64,000 nucleotides of DNA. Source: Moraxella sp. FZFQ2102. Its GTDB lineage: Bacteria; Pseudomonadota; Gammaproteobacteria; Pseudomonadales; Moraxellaceae. Location of the stretch: positions 1,860,001 through 1,924,000 of the forward strand of contig NZ_CP099960.1 of the NCBI RefSeq assembly GCF_024137865.1, given 5' to 3'. The translations under genes were made by a program, and so were the position numbers. The notes under the pieces are model-generated. The model was not told the origin of the DNA. It made no database searches and saw nothing but the letters and a program-made list of their open reading frames with translations. Below, in pieces: positions 1 through 8,142 of this stretch. How positions within the stretch are numbered: position 1 is the first letter of the stretch; the number at the start of each line of letters is the position of its first letter.

Positions 1-258
1 ATAGCGCAAATTATCAATGCGAATCTGCTGAGCGGCATCACTTGTGCTATTGACGCCAAGCTGAGACAGACGCGTTTCAAGCTTGTATTTGAACGCATAT
101 GCCGTTGGGTCATCGGCAGTGCTGATGGTGACTTGATGATAGGCAGGGGCAAGCTGTTGGCTGTTAGTCCCCACGCCACGCAGTGCAAAGCCACAAGCGG
201 TCAGTGAAAAGACACTCACCGCAAGTAGGCTTGCACGGATTAGGTTATTGGCTTTCAT
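1..258 (-). CDS. lptE: LPS-assembly lipoprotein LptE (partial, C-terminus outside window)
   Basis: Only the first 86 codons are inside the window. The protein opens with a lipoprotein signal peptide (MKANNLIRASLLAVSVFSLT) ending in a lipobox L-T-A-C, and continues CGFALRG, the typical mature N-terminus of LptE. In the family, LptE is an outer-membrane lipoprotein that plugs the LptD barrel and helps insert lipopolysaccharide. Its ATG shares one base with the leuS stop codon (TAATG), so it is translationally coupled to leuS, an arrangement common in gamma-proteobacteria. The identification rests on lipobox, motif and position; the remaining sequence is not visible. Confidence 0.88.
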   Translation of the reverse strand, partial: MKANNLIRASLLAVSVFSLTACGFALRGVGTNSQQLAPAYHQVTISTADDPTAYAFKYKLETRLSQLGVNSTSDAAQQIRIDNLRY

Positions 259-2888
259 TAGCTACCTGTTACGACGAAGCTGATCAGTTTATTTGGCACG
301 ACGATTTCTTTTTTGATTTCGCCGGTGATGAACTTGGCAACACCTTCTAGTGCTTTGGCTTCACGGATTAGCGTATCATTATCGGTGCCAACAGCAACTT
401 CCATTTTGCCGCGTACTTTACCATTGACCTGTACAACCATTGTGATGGTGTCATTCACCAGTGCTGATTCATCCAGAGCTGGATAAGTGACTGTACGAGT
501 GTCCACACCAAGTTGGGTTAATAGATACTCACCGACGTGTGGTGCGTATAGTGACAGCATGGCAAGCAAAGCATGGATGGCTTCGTGGCGTACTGCTAGC
601 TCATTATCATTTACTACTTCAAAGCTTGCGATCTCATTGCACAGCTCCATCAGACTAGAGACTGGCGTATTTAGTGCCAAATGCTCACCTAGGCTGACAT
701 CAATTTTGGCGATGGTTTCGTGTGTCTTACGGCGTAGGTCTTTGGCAGCTTTTGATAAATTGGCTTTATCGATATCGCCAATGGTTTTATCACTAATGGC
801 ATCAATATGTTCGCCAACGGTACGCCATACTTTTTTGACAAAGTTATGCGGGCCTTTGAGTGCTGAATCTGACCATTCTAGTGTCTGATCAGCAGGGGCG
901 GTGAATAGTGTGTATAGACGCACTGTGTCCGCACCGTATTGCTCAATGATTTCTTGGGGATCGACACCGTTGTTTTTAGATTTACTCATCTTTTCGATTT
1001 TGCCGATGATGACAGGTTCGCCATCAGCTTTGAGCGTCGCGCCACTGACTTCAGTACCATTCATCACAAGGTCGATCTCATGTGGGAAATAGTATGACTT
1101 TGAGCCATCGGAATTTTCACGATAATAAGTACCAGCCAGTACCATACCTTGGGCAAGTAGATTGGCAAATGGCTCATCACCGCTCACTAAGCCTTCATCA
1201 CGCATCACCTTGTGGAAGAAGCGTGCGTATAGCAAATGTAGGACAGCGTGCTCAACACCACCAACATACTGATCCACAGGCAGCCATTTGTCAGCTGCAG
1301 CACGGTCAATCATTTGTGTGTCGTCATGTGGGCTGGCAAAACGCTGTGCATACCAGCTAGACTCCACAAAAGTATCAAAAGTATCTGTCTCACGCTCGGC
1401 AGGCTGACCGCATTTTGGGCAGGTGCAGTTGATGAATTCTGGCATATTTTTGAGTGGATTACCACGACCGTCAGGGATGACATCGGTCGGTAGCACCACT
1501 GGCAAATCTGCTTCATCGACAGGGACAGTACCGCAGTATTCGCAGTTCACCATCGGAATTGGGCAGCCCCAATAACGCTGACGGCTCACGCCCCAGTCAC
1601 GCAGGCGATATTGAATGGTGGCTTTGCCAAGATTTTTGGCACTGACGATTTCTTCGACTTTGGCGGTGGCATCAGCTGATGATAGACCGTCAAGTACGCC
1701 TGAGTTGATGCAGTAGCCTGTGTCTTTGTCGCCGTACCATTCTTGCCACTCACGGCTGTCGTATTGACCTTGTTTGTCTTTGAAGTCAATGACTTGGGTG
1801 ATTGGCAGGTTGTATTTATTGGCAAATTCAAAATCACGCTCATCATGCGCAGGAACGCCCATTACTGCGCCTGAGCCGTAGCTCATCAGTACATAGTTGG
1901 CGACCCAGACAGGGACATTTTCGCCAGTGATTGGGTGGGTGGCAAATAGACCAGTATCCATGCCGACTTTTTCGGCTTTGGCAAGGTCGGCTTCTGCCAC
2001 CGAGCCTTGTTTGCATTCGGCACAAAACTGTGCAATCGCTTCGTTTTGCTTGGCAGCGTATTGTGCCAAAGGATGCTCAGCAGCTACAGCTAGATAGCTG
2101 ACGCCCATCACGGTGTCAGGGCGAGTGGTGAATACACGCAGTACATCGTCATTACCATCGATATGATAAGCAAAATCCAGCTCCATACCACGGCTTTTGC
2201 CAATCCAGTTGTGCTGCATTGATAGTACTTGTTTTGGCCAATGACCTTCTAGGGTTTTTAGGTCATCAAGTAGCTCATCAGCATAGTCGGTGATCTTAAA
2301 ATAGTACATCGGGATGTCGCGTTTTTCGACAATCGCACCTGAGCGCCAGCCACGACCATCCACCACTTGCTCATTGGCAAGGACGGTATTATCCACAGGA
2401 TCCCAGTTTACGGTGGCAAGTTTTTTGTACACCAAGCCTTTTTTGTAGAGTTGTAAAAACAGCCACTGCTCCCAGCGATAATATTCAGGCGTACAGGTGG
2501 CAAATTCACGAGACCAGTCAATCGACAGACCCAACGCCTTTAGCTGCTCACGCATATTATCGATGTTTTGGAAGGTCCACTTGGCAGGGGCGACCGCATT
2601 GGCGATGGCGGCGTTTTCGGCAGGCAGACCGAACGCATCCCAGCCCATCGGCTGCATGACATCATAGCCTTTTTGGCGATAATAACGGCTTAGCACATCG
2701 GTGATGGCATAGTTACGCACATGACCCATATGTAGTTTGCCACTTGGATAAGGGAACATTGACAGCATATAGCGAGTTGGTTTATCGCTTGGCTCGTTGG
2801 TGGTGTGATAGCGTTTGTCATTATCCCATTGGGCTTGCAACTGGCTTTCGATGCTGGCAAAATCATAATTTTCTAAAGAAATTTTCAT
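258..2888 (-). CDS. leuS: Leucyl-tRNA synthetase
   Basis: Class I aminoacyl-tRNA synthetase that charges tRNA-Leu in the cytoplasm. The HIGH-type motif is seen as PYPSGKLHMGH near residue 50, and the KMSKS motif as KMSKSKNN near residue 635. Between them lies the CP1 editing domain (TTRPDTVMGVSYLAVAAEHP). The length of 876 residues fits the family. I chose the ATG at 2888 because GGATAAAG lies just upstream; an in-frame TTG four codons earlier overlaps this ribosome-binding site and is less likely. The stop overlaps the start of lptE by one base. A -10-like TATAAT lies about 50 bases upstream, back to back with one for the divergent Spx-like gene. Confidence 0.97.
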   Translation of the reverse strand: MKISLENYDFASIESQLQAQWDNDKRYHTTNEPSDKPTRYMLSMFPYPSGKLHMGHVRNYAITDVLSRYYRQKGYDVMQPMGWDAFGLPAENAAIANAVAPAKWTFQNIDNMREQLKALGLSIDWSREFATCTPEYYRWEQWLFLQLYKKGLVYKKLATVNWDPVDNTVLANEQVVDGRGWRSGAIVEKRDIPMYYFKITDYADELLDDLKTLEGHWPKQVLSMQHNWIGKSRGMELDFAYHIDGNDDVLRVFTTRPDTVMGVSYLAVAAEHPLAQYAAKQNEAIAQFCAECKQGSVAEADLAKAEKVGMDTGLFATHPITGENVPVWVANYVLMSYGSGAVMGVPAHDERDFEFANKYNLPITQVIDFKDKQGQYDSREWQEWYGDKDTGYCINSGVLDGLSSADATAKVEEIVSAKNLGKATIQYRLRDWGVSRQRYWGCPIPMVNCEYCGTVPVDEADLPVVLPTDVIPDGRGNPLKNMPEFINCTCPKCGQPAERETDTFDTFVESSWYAQRFASPHDDTQMIDRAAADKWLPVDQYVGGVEHAVLHLLYARFFHKVMRDEGLVSGDEPFANLLAQGMVLAGTYYRENSDGSKSYYFPHEIDLVMNGTEVSGATLKADGEPVIIGKIEKMSKSKNNGVDPQEIIEQYGADTVRLYTLFTAPADQTLEWSDSALKGPHNFVKKVWRTVGEHIDAISDKTIGDIDKANLSKAAKDLRRKTHETIAKIDVSLGEHLALNTPVSSLMELCNEIASFEVVNDNELAVRHEAIHALLAMLSLYAPHVGEYLLTQLGVDTRTVTYPALDESALVNDTITMVVQVNGKVRGKMEVAVGTDNDTLIREAKALEGVAKFITGEIKKEIVVPNKLISFVVTGS

Positions 2889-2939
2889 GTCTTTATCCAA
2901 AATAGCAAATTAAAATTAAATTGTGAAAAATAACATCGT

Positions 2940-2973
2940 ATTATACCGAAAAATGCCAAGAATTTGCTATAAT
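2940..2973. promoter_or_regulatory. Back-to-back -10 elements between leuS and the Spx-like gene
   Basis: Two perfect TATAAT hexamers face away from each other: 2940-2945 on the minus strand, toward leuS, and 2968-2973 on the plus strand, toward the ArsC/Spx-like gene. Neither has a good -35 hexamer at standard spacing, so the assignment rests on the -10 boxes and their position. Confidence 0.45.
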
Positions 2974-3008
2974 TTGCCAAATTTAACCAAAAAACTTTGG
3001 GGGATGTG

Positions 3009-3398
3009 ATGACAATCACGGTTTATGGCATCAAAAATTGCAATACCATGAAAAAAGCCTTTGATAAATTGGGCGAGCTTGGCGTGGCTTATGAGTTTTT
3101 CGATTATAAAAAATCAGTACTCGATGGCAAGACTTTTGCGGAGTTTATTACCAAGTTTGGCGCGGATAAAGTGGTGAATAAAAAAGGCACAACCTACCGT
3201 AAATTTGACGATGCAACCAAAGCGCTGATCGATGATGCCATCGGCAATCCAAGTGATGAGAACATCGCGAAGCTGTATGAGATTGCTAAGGACAATCAAA
3301 GCTTATTAAAACGCCCAGTCATCATCGGCGATAAAGATGGTAAGGCAGTCGCGGTGATTGGCTTTGATGATGCAGAATACCAAGCGGTGTTTGGGTGA
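3009..3398 (+). CDS. ArsC/Spx family thioredoxin-fold protein (YffB-like)
   Basis: A 129-residue protein starting with the ArsC/Spx fold signature: YGIKNCNTMKKAFDKL, a single cysteine followed by a lysine-rich helix, then a strand ending FFDYKKS. The later segment LLKRPVIIGD matches the cis-proline loop of the family. YffB-type members resemble arsenate reductase but lack a proven function; glutathione-dependent thiol reduction is a guess. The ATG at 3009 follows a G-rich ribosome-binding stretch; an upstream in-frame TTG is unlikely. The gene is monocistronic, convergent with the next gene, and ends at a strong bidirectional terminator. Confidence 0.85.
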   Translation: MTITVYGIKNCNTMKKAFDKLGELGVAYEFFDYKKSVLDGKTFAEFITKFGADKVVNKKGTTYRKFDDATKALIDDAIGNPSDENIAKLYEIAKDNQSLLKRPVIIGDKDGKAVAVIGFDDAEYQAVFG

Positions 3399-3417
3399 TT
3401 TTTAAACTTTTATCAAC

Positions 3418-3447
3418 AAAAAAGCCATCATCGCGATGGCTTTTTTG
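3418..3447. terminator. Bidirectional intrinsic terminator
   Basis: Hairpin with stem AAAAAGCCATC / GATGGCTTTTT and a short ATCGC-type loop, flanked by A and T runs, between two convergent genes. Confidence 0.85.
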
Positions 3448-3453
3448 CTCGGC

Positions 3454-4419
3454 TTATTTCACCTGCTTTTGATTATCCGCATAGATGGCGCATTGTAGCC
3501 AAATATTGGCTTGGATATAATCATGCACTTGAATGCCATCGGTGGTGTCATTACTCACCGCAGCGATGCGCACGACGAATGGATCAGCATCAGGCTCGCG
3601 CAGGATCACCACATCAAATAAGGTGATGTCTTTATCAAAAAACTGCGTGTGCGATTTGCCTAAGACCTGACCTTGACACCAGGCTTCATCTTCTTGACCG
3701 AAAGTTTCGCCGTACAGATACGCGCACATATGCCCAAGATTGATCTCAACAGGGGCAAGCTCGCCACTGTCTTCAGGTTGCCATGCGCGGATTTTCTCAT
3801 CGATGTCATCAGGGATTTTGCCGTTGTTTTTGGCGACGATGTCATTAAAGGCGCGATGATGGCGGATGGCTTCTTGATCTTCGACCAAGATGGTTTCGTC
3901 TTGGTTACTCGGCTCGATGTGGTACGCCCACGCACTGAAATTAACATAGTATTTCTTCGGTGTGCGATAGTCGGTGCGATTGGCGGCATACAGCTGATCG
4001 AAAGCATAGACGGTCGCGCCATCTGGGGTGCTTAGGCACAAAATCGCATCCGATGTCGAATCACAGCGGATGATGCGATCGATTTGGCAAGTCATACCGT
4101 ATGGGCTGTGTACCGCAGGGAAAGCATTGATGAATGCTTGTGGCTTGCCTTCAGACATGGTTAAGATTTGTTTGATATGACAAGTGTCATTCATGCCAAG
4201 TAAAAGCTTGCTGTTATTTTCGCTGTTTTGGCGGCTTAGACCATGTGGCAAGGTTGCTTTATCCAGCATCGACTGCAGCCAAGTCGGGACATCCCCTGCG
4301 ATATCATCGGTCAAAATCGCCCAATGATCGCCGTGACTGGCATTGACATCACAAGGCAAATCGATCTTAACTGGAGTGGTTTCAGGTGAGTAGTGAAACT
4401 TAAAAGTTTGAGTGCTCAT
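3454..4419 (-). CDS. Uncharacterised 321-residue protein
   Basis: I do not recognise this protein. It has no signal peptide and no membrane segment, so it is probably cytoplasmic. The middle is acidic and polar, with a histidine pair (IRHHRAFNDIVAKNNG), and there are six scattered cysteines. The C-terminal part (VVILREPDADPFVVRIAAV, then VHDYIQANIWLQCAIY) alternates hydrophobic strands and resembles a small beta-barrel or OB-like module, which is only an impression. Codon usage is like the neighbouring core genes. It is divergent from the lol operon and convergent with the Spx-like gene, so context gives no function. Confidence 0.75.
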   Translation of the reverse strand: MSTQTFKFHYSPETTPVKIDLPCDVNASHGDHWAILTDDIAGDVPTWLQSMLDKATLPHGLSRQNSENNSKLLLGMNDTCHIKQILTMSEGKPQAFINAFPAVHSPYGMTCQIDRIIRCDSTSDAILCLSTPDGATVYAFDQLYAANRTDYRTPKKYYVNFSAWAYHIEPSNQDETILVEDQEAIRHHRAFNDIVAKNNGKIPDDIDEKIRAWQPEDSGELAPVEINLGHMCAYLYGETFGQEDEAWCQGQVLGKSHTQFFDKDITLFDVVILREPDADPFVVRIAAVSNDTTDGIQVHDYIQANIWLQCAIYADNQKQVK

Positions 4420-4581
4420 GATAAATTCTCAGTGACAATTGTCCCTTACATGGGGATAAGCACAAAAATATCAAGCCTAAATATGGTGATTTTCGCCAAG
4501 ACAAATGCGGTAAAAAATTTGCTGTCAATTCTCCCAATGGTATAAAAATTGGTAAATTATCAGGCTTTGGCGAGGCTTTTG

Positions 4582-4610
4582 TTGGTGTTTGGGTGAAAAA
4601 ATGCTAAACT
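4582..4610 (+). promoter_or_regulatory. Putative sigma-70 promoter of the lol operon
   Basis: TTGGTG (4582-4587), a 17-base spacer and TAAACT (4605-4610), about 30 bases before the permease start codon. Confidence 0.5.
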
Positions 4611-4641
4611 AATCGGATTATTTACTTAAGTGGAAAAATCT

Positions 4642-5886
4642 ATGTTTCGTCCTTTGGCGCTGTTTATTGGGCTTAGATATACTAAGGCAAAGCGCAAAAA
4701 CGGTTTTATTTCTTTCATTTCCCTGATCTCGATGATTGGGCTTACGCTGGGTGTGGCGGTGCTGATCACGGTGTTGTCGGTGATGAATGGCTTTGATCGC
4801 GAAATCAAATCGCGCATCCTAGGCATGATTCCGCAGGCGGCAGTGATGTCATCGGATATCATCAGTGACTGGCAGCCTTTGGCTGAGCGTATCAAAACCG
4901 AAAATAAAGATGTGCAAGCAATCGCGCCATTTATTCAGCTACAAGGGATGCTCACCGCGCAAGGGCAGGTGGCTGGCATTATGGTGACGGGCATTGAACC
5001 TGAATACGAAAAGCAAGTCTCGATCGTCGATGAGCACATGACCGCAGGCAGTATTGATAATCTAAAAGCAGGTGAGTTCGGCATTGTGCTTGGTGAGTCG
5101 ATGGTGTATTCGATGGGGTTACAACTGGGCGATCAAGTCACCTTGGTACTGCCAGAAGCCACGCCATCGGCAGCAGGGGTGATTCCGCGCTTTAAGCGTT
5201 TTACCTTGGTTGGCGTATTCCATATCAATAAAGAGATCGATGATGTGATGGGCTTTGTGCAGATGCGTGATGCTGGTGTGATGCTTAGGCTGCCTGAAGG
5301 GGCGCAGGGTTTGCGCATGAAGCTTGATGATATTTTCACCGCACCAAAAGTGGCAAATAATGCGGTCAATATTGATCCGATGCGCCTACATAGCACGGAC
5401 TGGACGCAGACGCATGGCAGCTTGTTCGGTGCGATCCAGATGGAAAAAGCGATGATTGGCTTATTGCTATTTTTAATCGTCGTCGTCGCTGCCTTTAATA
5501 TCGTCTCAAGCCTTGTGATGCTTGTCACTGACAAAAAATCAGATATTGCTATTTTAAAGACCTTCGGTGCATCGCCCAAGCTTATCATGCAAGTATTTAT
5601 GGTACAAGGTATGATCATCGGCGTGATTGGTACGGTCGTGGGAACGGCACTTGGGGTGACTTTGGCGGTATTTGTCAATGACATCGTCGTCGGTATCAGC
5701 AGTGTGTTTGGTGTTAGTTTGTTTGACGGCAGTGTGTATCCTGTGGACTTTTTACCATCAGAAGTGCAAGTGCTGGATGTGGTGATGATCATGACCGCGT
5801 CGTTCTTACTGAGCTTTTTGATGACGGTATATCCTGCGCTACGAGCATCTCGTATCGAGCCTGCGCAGACTTTGCGCTATGAATAA
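4642..5886 (+). CDS. Lipoprotein-releasing ABC transporter permease (LolC/LolE/LolF family)
   Basis: Inner-membrane permease of the Lol system, which extracts outer-membrane lipoproteins and hands them to LolA. The 414-residue protein has the family layout: an N-terminal transmembrane helix after FIGLRYTKAKRKNGFISFIS, a large periplasmic domain (about residues 50-265), then three C-terminal helices, with the conserved cytoplasmic segment DIAILKTFGASPKLIMQVF between the second and third. The ATG at 4642 is preceded by AGTGGA; a GTG four codons upstream is also open. It is followed 9 bases later by lolD. Only one permease is present, so the transporter may be a LolF-type homodimer rather than a LolC/LolE heterodimer. 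Which subfamily it belongs to cannot be decided by eye. Confidence 0.9.
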   Translation: MFRPLALFIGLRYTKAKRKNGFISFISLISMIGLTLGVAVLITVLSVMNGFDREIKSRILGMIPQAAVMSSDIISDWQPLAERIKTENKDVQAIAPFIQLQGMLTAQGQVAGIMVTGIEPEYEKQVSIVDEHMTAGSIDNLKAGEFGIVLGESMVYSMGLQLGDQVTLVLPEATPSAAGVIPRFKRFTLVGVFHINKEIDDVMGFVQMRDAGVMLRLPEGAQGLRMKLDDIFTAPKVANNAVNIDPMRLHSTDWTQTHGSLFGAIQMEKAMIGLLLFLIVVVAAFNIVSSLVMLVTDKKSDIAILKTFGASPKLIMQVFMVQGMIIGVIGTVVGTALGVTLAVFVNDIVVGISSVFGVSLFDGSVYPVDFLPSEVQVLDVVMIMTASFLLSFLMTVYPALRASRIEPAQTLRYE

Positions 5887-5895
5887 GGGGGCGTG

Positions 5896-6570
5896 ATGAG
5901 TATTATTCTAGAAGCCAAAAACATCAGCAAAGTCTATGACGAAGGCAAAATCAAAACCACCGTACTGGCAGGGCTGGATCTCACTGTCCATGCAGGCGAG
6001 CGCATCGCCATCGTCGGTAGTAGTGGCTCGGGCAAATCGACACTGCTGCACTTGCTTGGCGGGCTTGATACACCAACCACAGGCGAAGTCTGGCTAAAAG
6101 GCGTCTGCCTAAATCAGCTCAATGAGACACGCCGTGGCGAGCTACGCAATCAGCATCTAGGCTTTGTGTATCAGTTTCACCATCTACTCGCTGAATTTAG
6201 CGCCACCGAAAATGTCGCCATGCCACTACTGATGCGAGCTGATGTCAGCATCAAAGAAGCTGAACGCCGTGCCAATGCATTGCTTGAGCGTGTGGGGCTG
6301 GGTCATCGCCTGCATCATCGCCCAAGTGAGCTGTCTGGTGGTGAGCGTCAGCGTGTGGCGATCGCTCGTGCTTTGGTCACTGAACCTGCATTGGTCTTGG
6401 CAGATGAGCCGACAGGCAATTTGGATGATGAAAATGCCACTGCGGTGTTTGAGCTATTGACCGAATTGCAATCATCCATCGGCATGGCACTACTGATGGT
6501 GACGCATGATAGACAGTTGGCTGCCCGTGCTGATAAGATTCTTGAGATGAAAAGTGGTCAATGGGCATAA
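5896..6570 (+). CDS. lolD: Lipoprotein-releasing ABC transporter ATP-binding protein LolD
   Basis: A 224-residue ATPase that powers the preceding permease. The Walker A is GSSGSGKST, the ABC signature [14 protein letters not shown], and the Walker [13 protein letters not shown], followed by the H-loop [26 protein letters not shown] after the Q-loop is typical of LolD/MacB-type ATPases. The ATG at 5896 follows an AAGGGGG ribosome-binding site; the preceding GTG is part of the spacer. It lies directly behind the permease in a two-gene operon and ends at a strong TTCG-loop terminator. Confidence 0.93.
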   Translation: MSIILEAKNISKVYDEGKIKTTVLAGLDLTVHAGERIAIVGSSGSGKSTLLHLLGGLDTPTTGEVWLKGVCLNQLNETRRGELRNQHLGFVYQFHHLLAEFSATENVAMPLLMRADVSIKEAERRANALLERVGLGHRLHHRPSELSGGERQRVAIARALVTEPALVLADEPTGNLDDENATAVFELLTELQSSIGMALLMVTHDRQLAARADKILEMKSGQWA

Positions 6571-6608
6571 TGCTAGATTAAATGACTCATAATAAAAGTG
6601 CAAAATGA

Positions 6609-6640
6609 CAAAAGGCAGAAATTCGTTTTCTGCCTTTTGT
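6609..6640. terminator. Strong bidirectional terminator with TTCG tetraloop
   Basis: CAAAAGGCAGAAA - TTCG - TTTTCTGCCTTTTG, serving lolD on the plus strand and the convergent M20 peptidase remnant on the minus strand. Confidence 0.85.
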
Positions 6641-6655
6641 GTTGCCAGGCTTGGA

Positions 6656-8000
6656 TTATTTGGATGCGGTACTAGGCGTCAGGTACCGACTGATGACCTG
6701 CTCATAGACATCAATAAATGCCAAATACTGCTCAAGTGGCACCCGCTCATCAACCTTATGATTGAGCATTGGAATACCTGGCCCATAGATGGCTAGGTCT
6801 ATGTCATCACGATGTCGCAAAAACTGCGCCGCATCCGTCGTGCCTGAGACGGCCATCGGTGAGATTTGTGTTTTGCCAAATCGCTGCTTGGCAGCACTCA
6901 GATCTTGCTTAAGTACAGACTGCATCAGATCGAACTGCGCCGACACCCCAAGTGAGGGCTGATCCTTGACTGTGTCGATGATGGCATCGATCAGTGGTGA
7001 TGATGCTTTGGCTTCTACTGGCGGCAGATCGGCGGTGACTTCTAAGGAGAGATTGAGTTTTTGTTCGCTGTTGAGTTGATCAATGATGCGTTGAATTTCG
7101 GCAATCACTGCTTGATTATCAAATTCAGGCACGGTGCGAGCATTGGCTTGATATTCCGCATGGTCTGGGATGGAATTGATTTGATTGCCACCTTTAATCA
7201 AAGTGACATTGCTAAATCCTTTGCCAAGTATGGCGTTATCAGCGGTATTGAATTTTTGTTGTAGCTCGCCATTGATGGTCGTCATCGCTAGCGTGAGTGC
7301 GTCGATGGCATTTTTTCCTACGGTAGGCATAGATGAATGTGCAGCAACTCCTTTGGCGATGACTTTATAATTCAGCGATCCTTTGTGTGCATGAATGATG
7401 CCGACATTACTTGGCTCGGCAATCAGTAGGCCATCGACATCATCCATGTAGCCAAGGGTAGTGAGCTGATTTGCACCAAGTTCACCAATCTCTTCGCCGA
7501 CGGTGGCGATCAGTCGAATCGTACCAGTAAAATTTTTGGTCTCATTCAGCCGAATCATCGCCATTACCAGTGCCGACAATCCTGACTTCATATCCGATGC
7601 ACCCCGACCCCACAGCACACCATCGTCATCAATGTGCGCCGAAAACGGTGGATGCGTCCACTCGGCAGGGTTGCCAGCATCAACGACATCCATGTGTCCT
7701 GAGATGGCAAGCGTTTTACCCTTGCCATTACGGATCTCGGCGATCAGATTGCTGCGACCAGGCGCATAGGGAACCAAAGTCGCCTGAATGCCGTGCGATT
7801 TCAGCACATCACGCAGATACTCAGCAACCTGGGCTTCATGGTTGTTTTTTTGATGGAATTTGGATTATATCTCGCAAAATACGGATGGATTCGTTAGTGA
7901 TGGGATCATAAGTTGGCTTGGTACTTGCCAAAGCAGGCGTCCCAAATAGCAATCCTGTTGCTAGCATCAATGACATCAAGGCTTTTATGGTACACTCCAT
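6656..8000 (-). pseudogene. Exported M20 metallopeptidase, frameshifted in an A7 tract
   Basis: The 5' part encodes a signal peptide (ALMSLMLATGLLFGTPALA) and DIIQIPSKKQP, then hits a TGA. Shifting by one base gives an uninterrupted continuation, SKNNHEAQVAEYLRDVLKSH, that matches the intact paralogue next door (DSQNDHEAKV). The rest carries all M20 marks: SGHMDVVDAG, WGRGASDMKSGL, VGEEIGELG and a C-terminal GPGIPMLNHKVDE. The cause is one extra base in a homopolymer (T7 at 7845-7851 on the plus strand; six would restore the frame). The total span is a multiple of three plus one. Family members hydrolyse acylated amino acids or dipeptides with two metal ions; the substrate is unknown. The start is uncertain because the GGAG motif lies inside the first codons of the longest reading. 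It could be a pseudogene, a slippage-switched gene or a sequencing error. Confidence 0.85.
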
Positions 8001-8079
8001 TGTATGGTATGAGCATACATTACAGCGTTGATGGCAAGTTTGCAAGGTGAGCGCTTATCCAAACTTTGACCACAGGGTC

Positions 8080-8110
8080 AAAAAAAGCCATGCACGCATC
8101 GATGCATGGC
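8080..8110 (-). terminator. Terminator of the intact M20 peptidase gene
   Basis: On the minus strand GCCATGCA / TGCATGGC forms the stem with an 8-base loop and is followed by seven T residues. Confidence 0.8.
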
Positions 8111-8142
8111 AAAATCAATCAGATCAATATGCATGACCAAGA

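Noticed and set aside
5133..5792. Long open frame (219 codons) antisense to the lol permease
   Set aside because: Composition is that of a reverse-strand shadow, rich in Thr, Ile and Ser, with no family resemblance or start signal.
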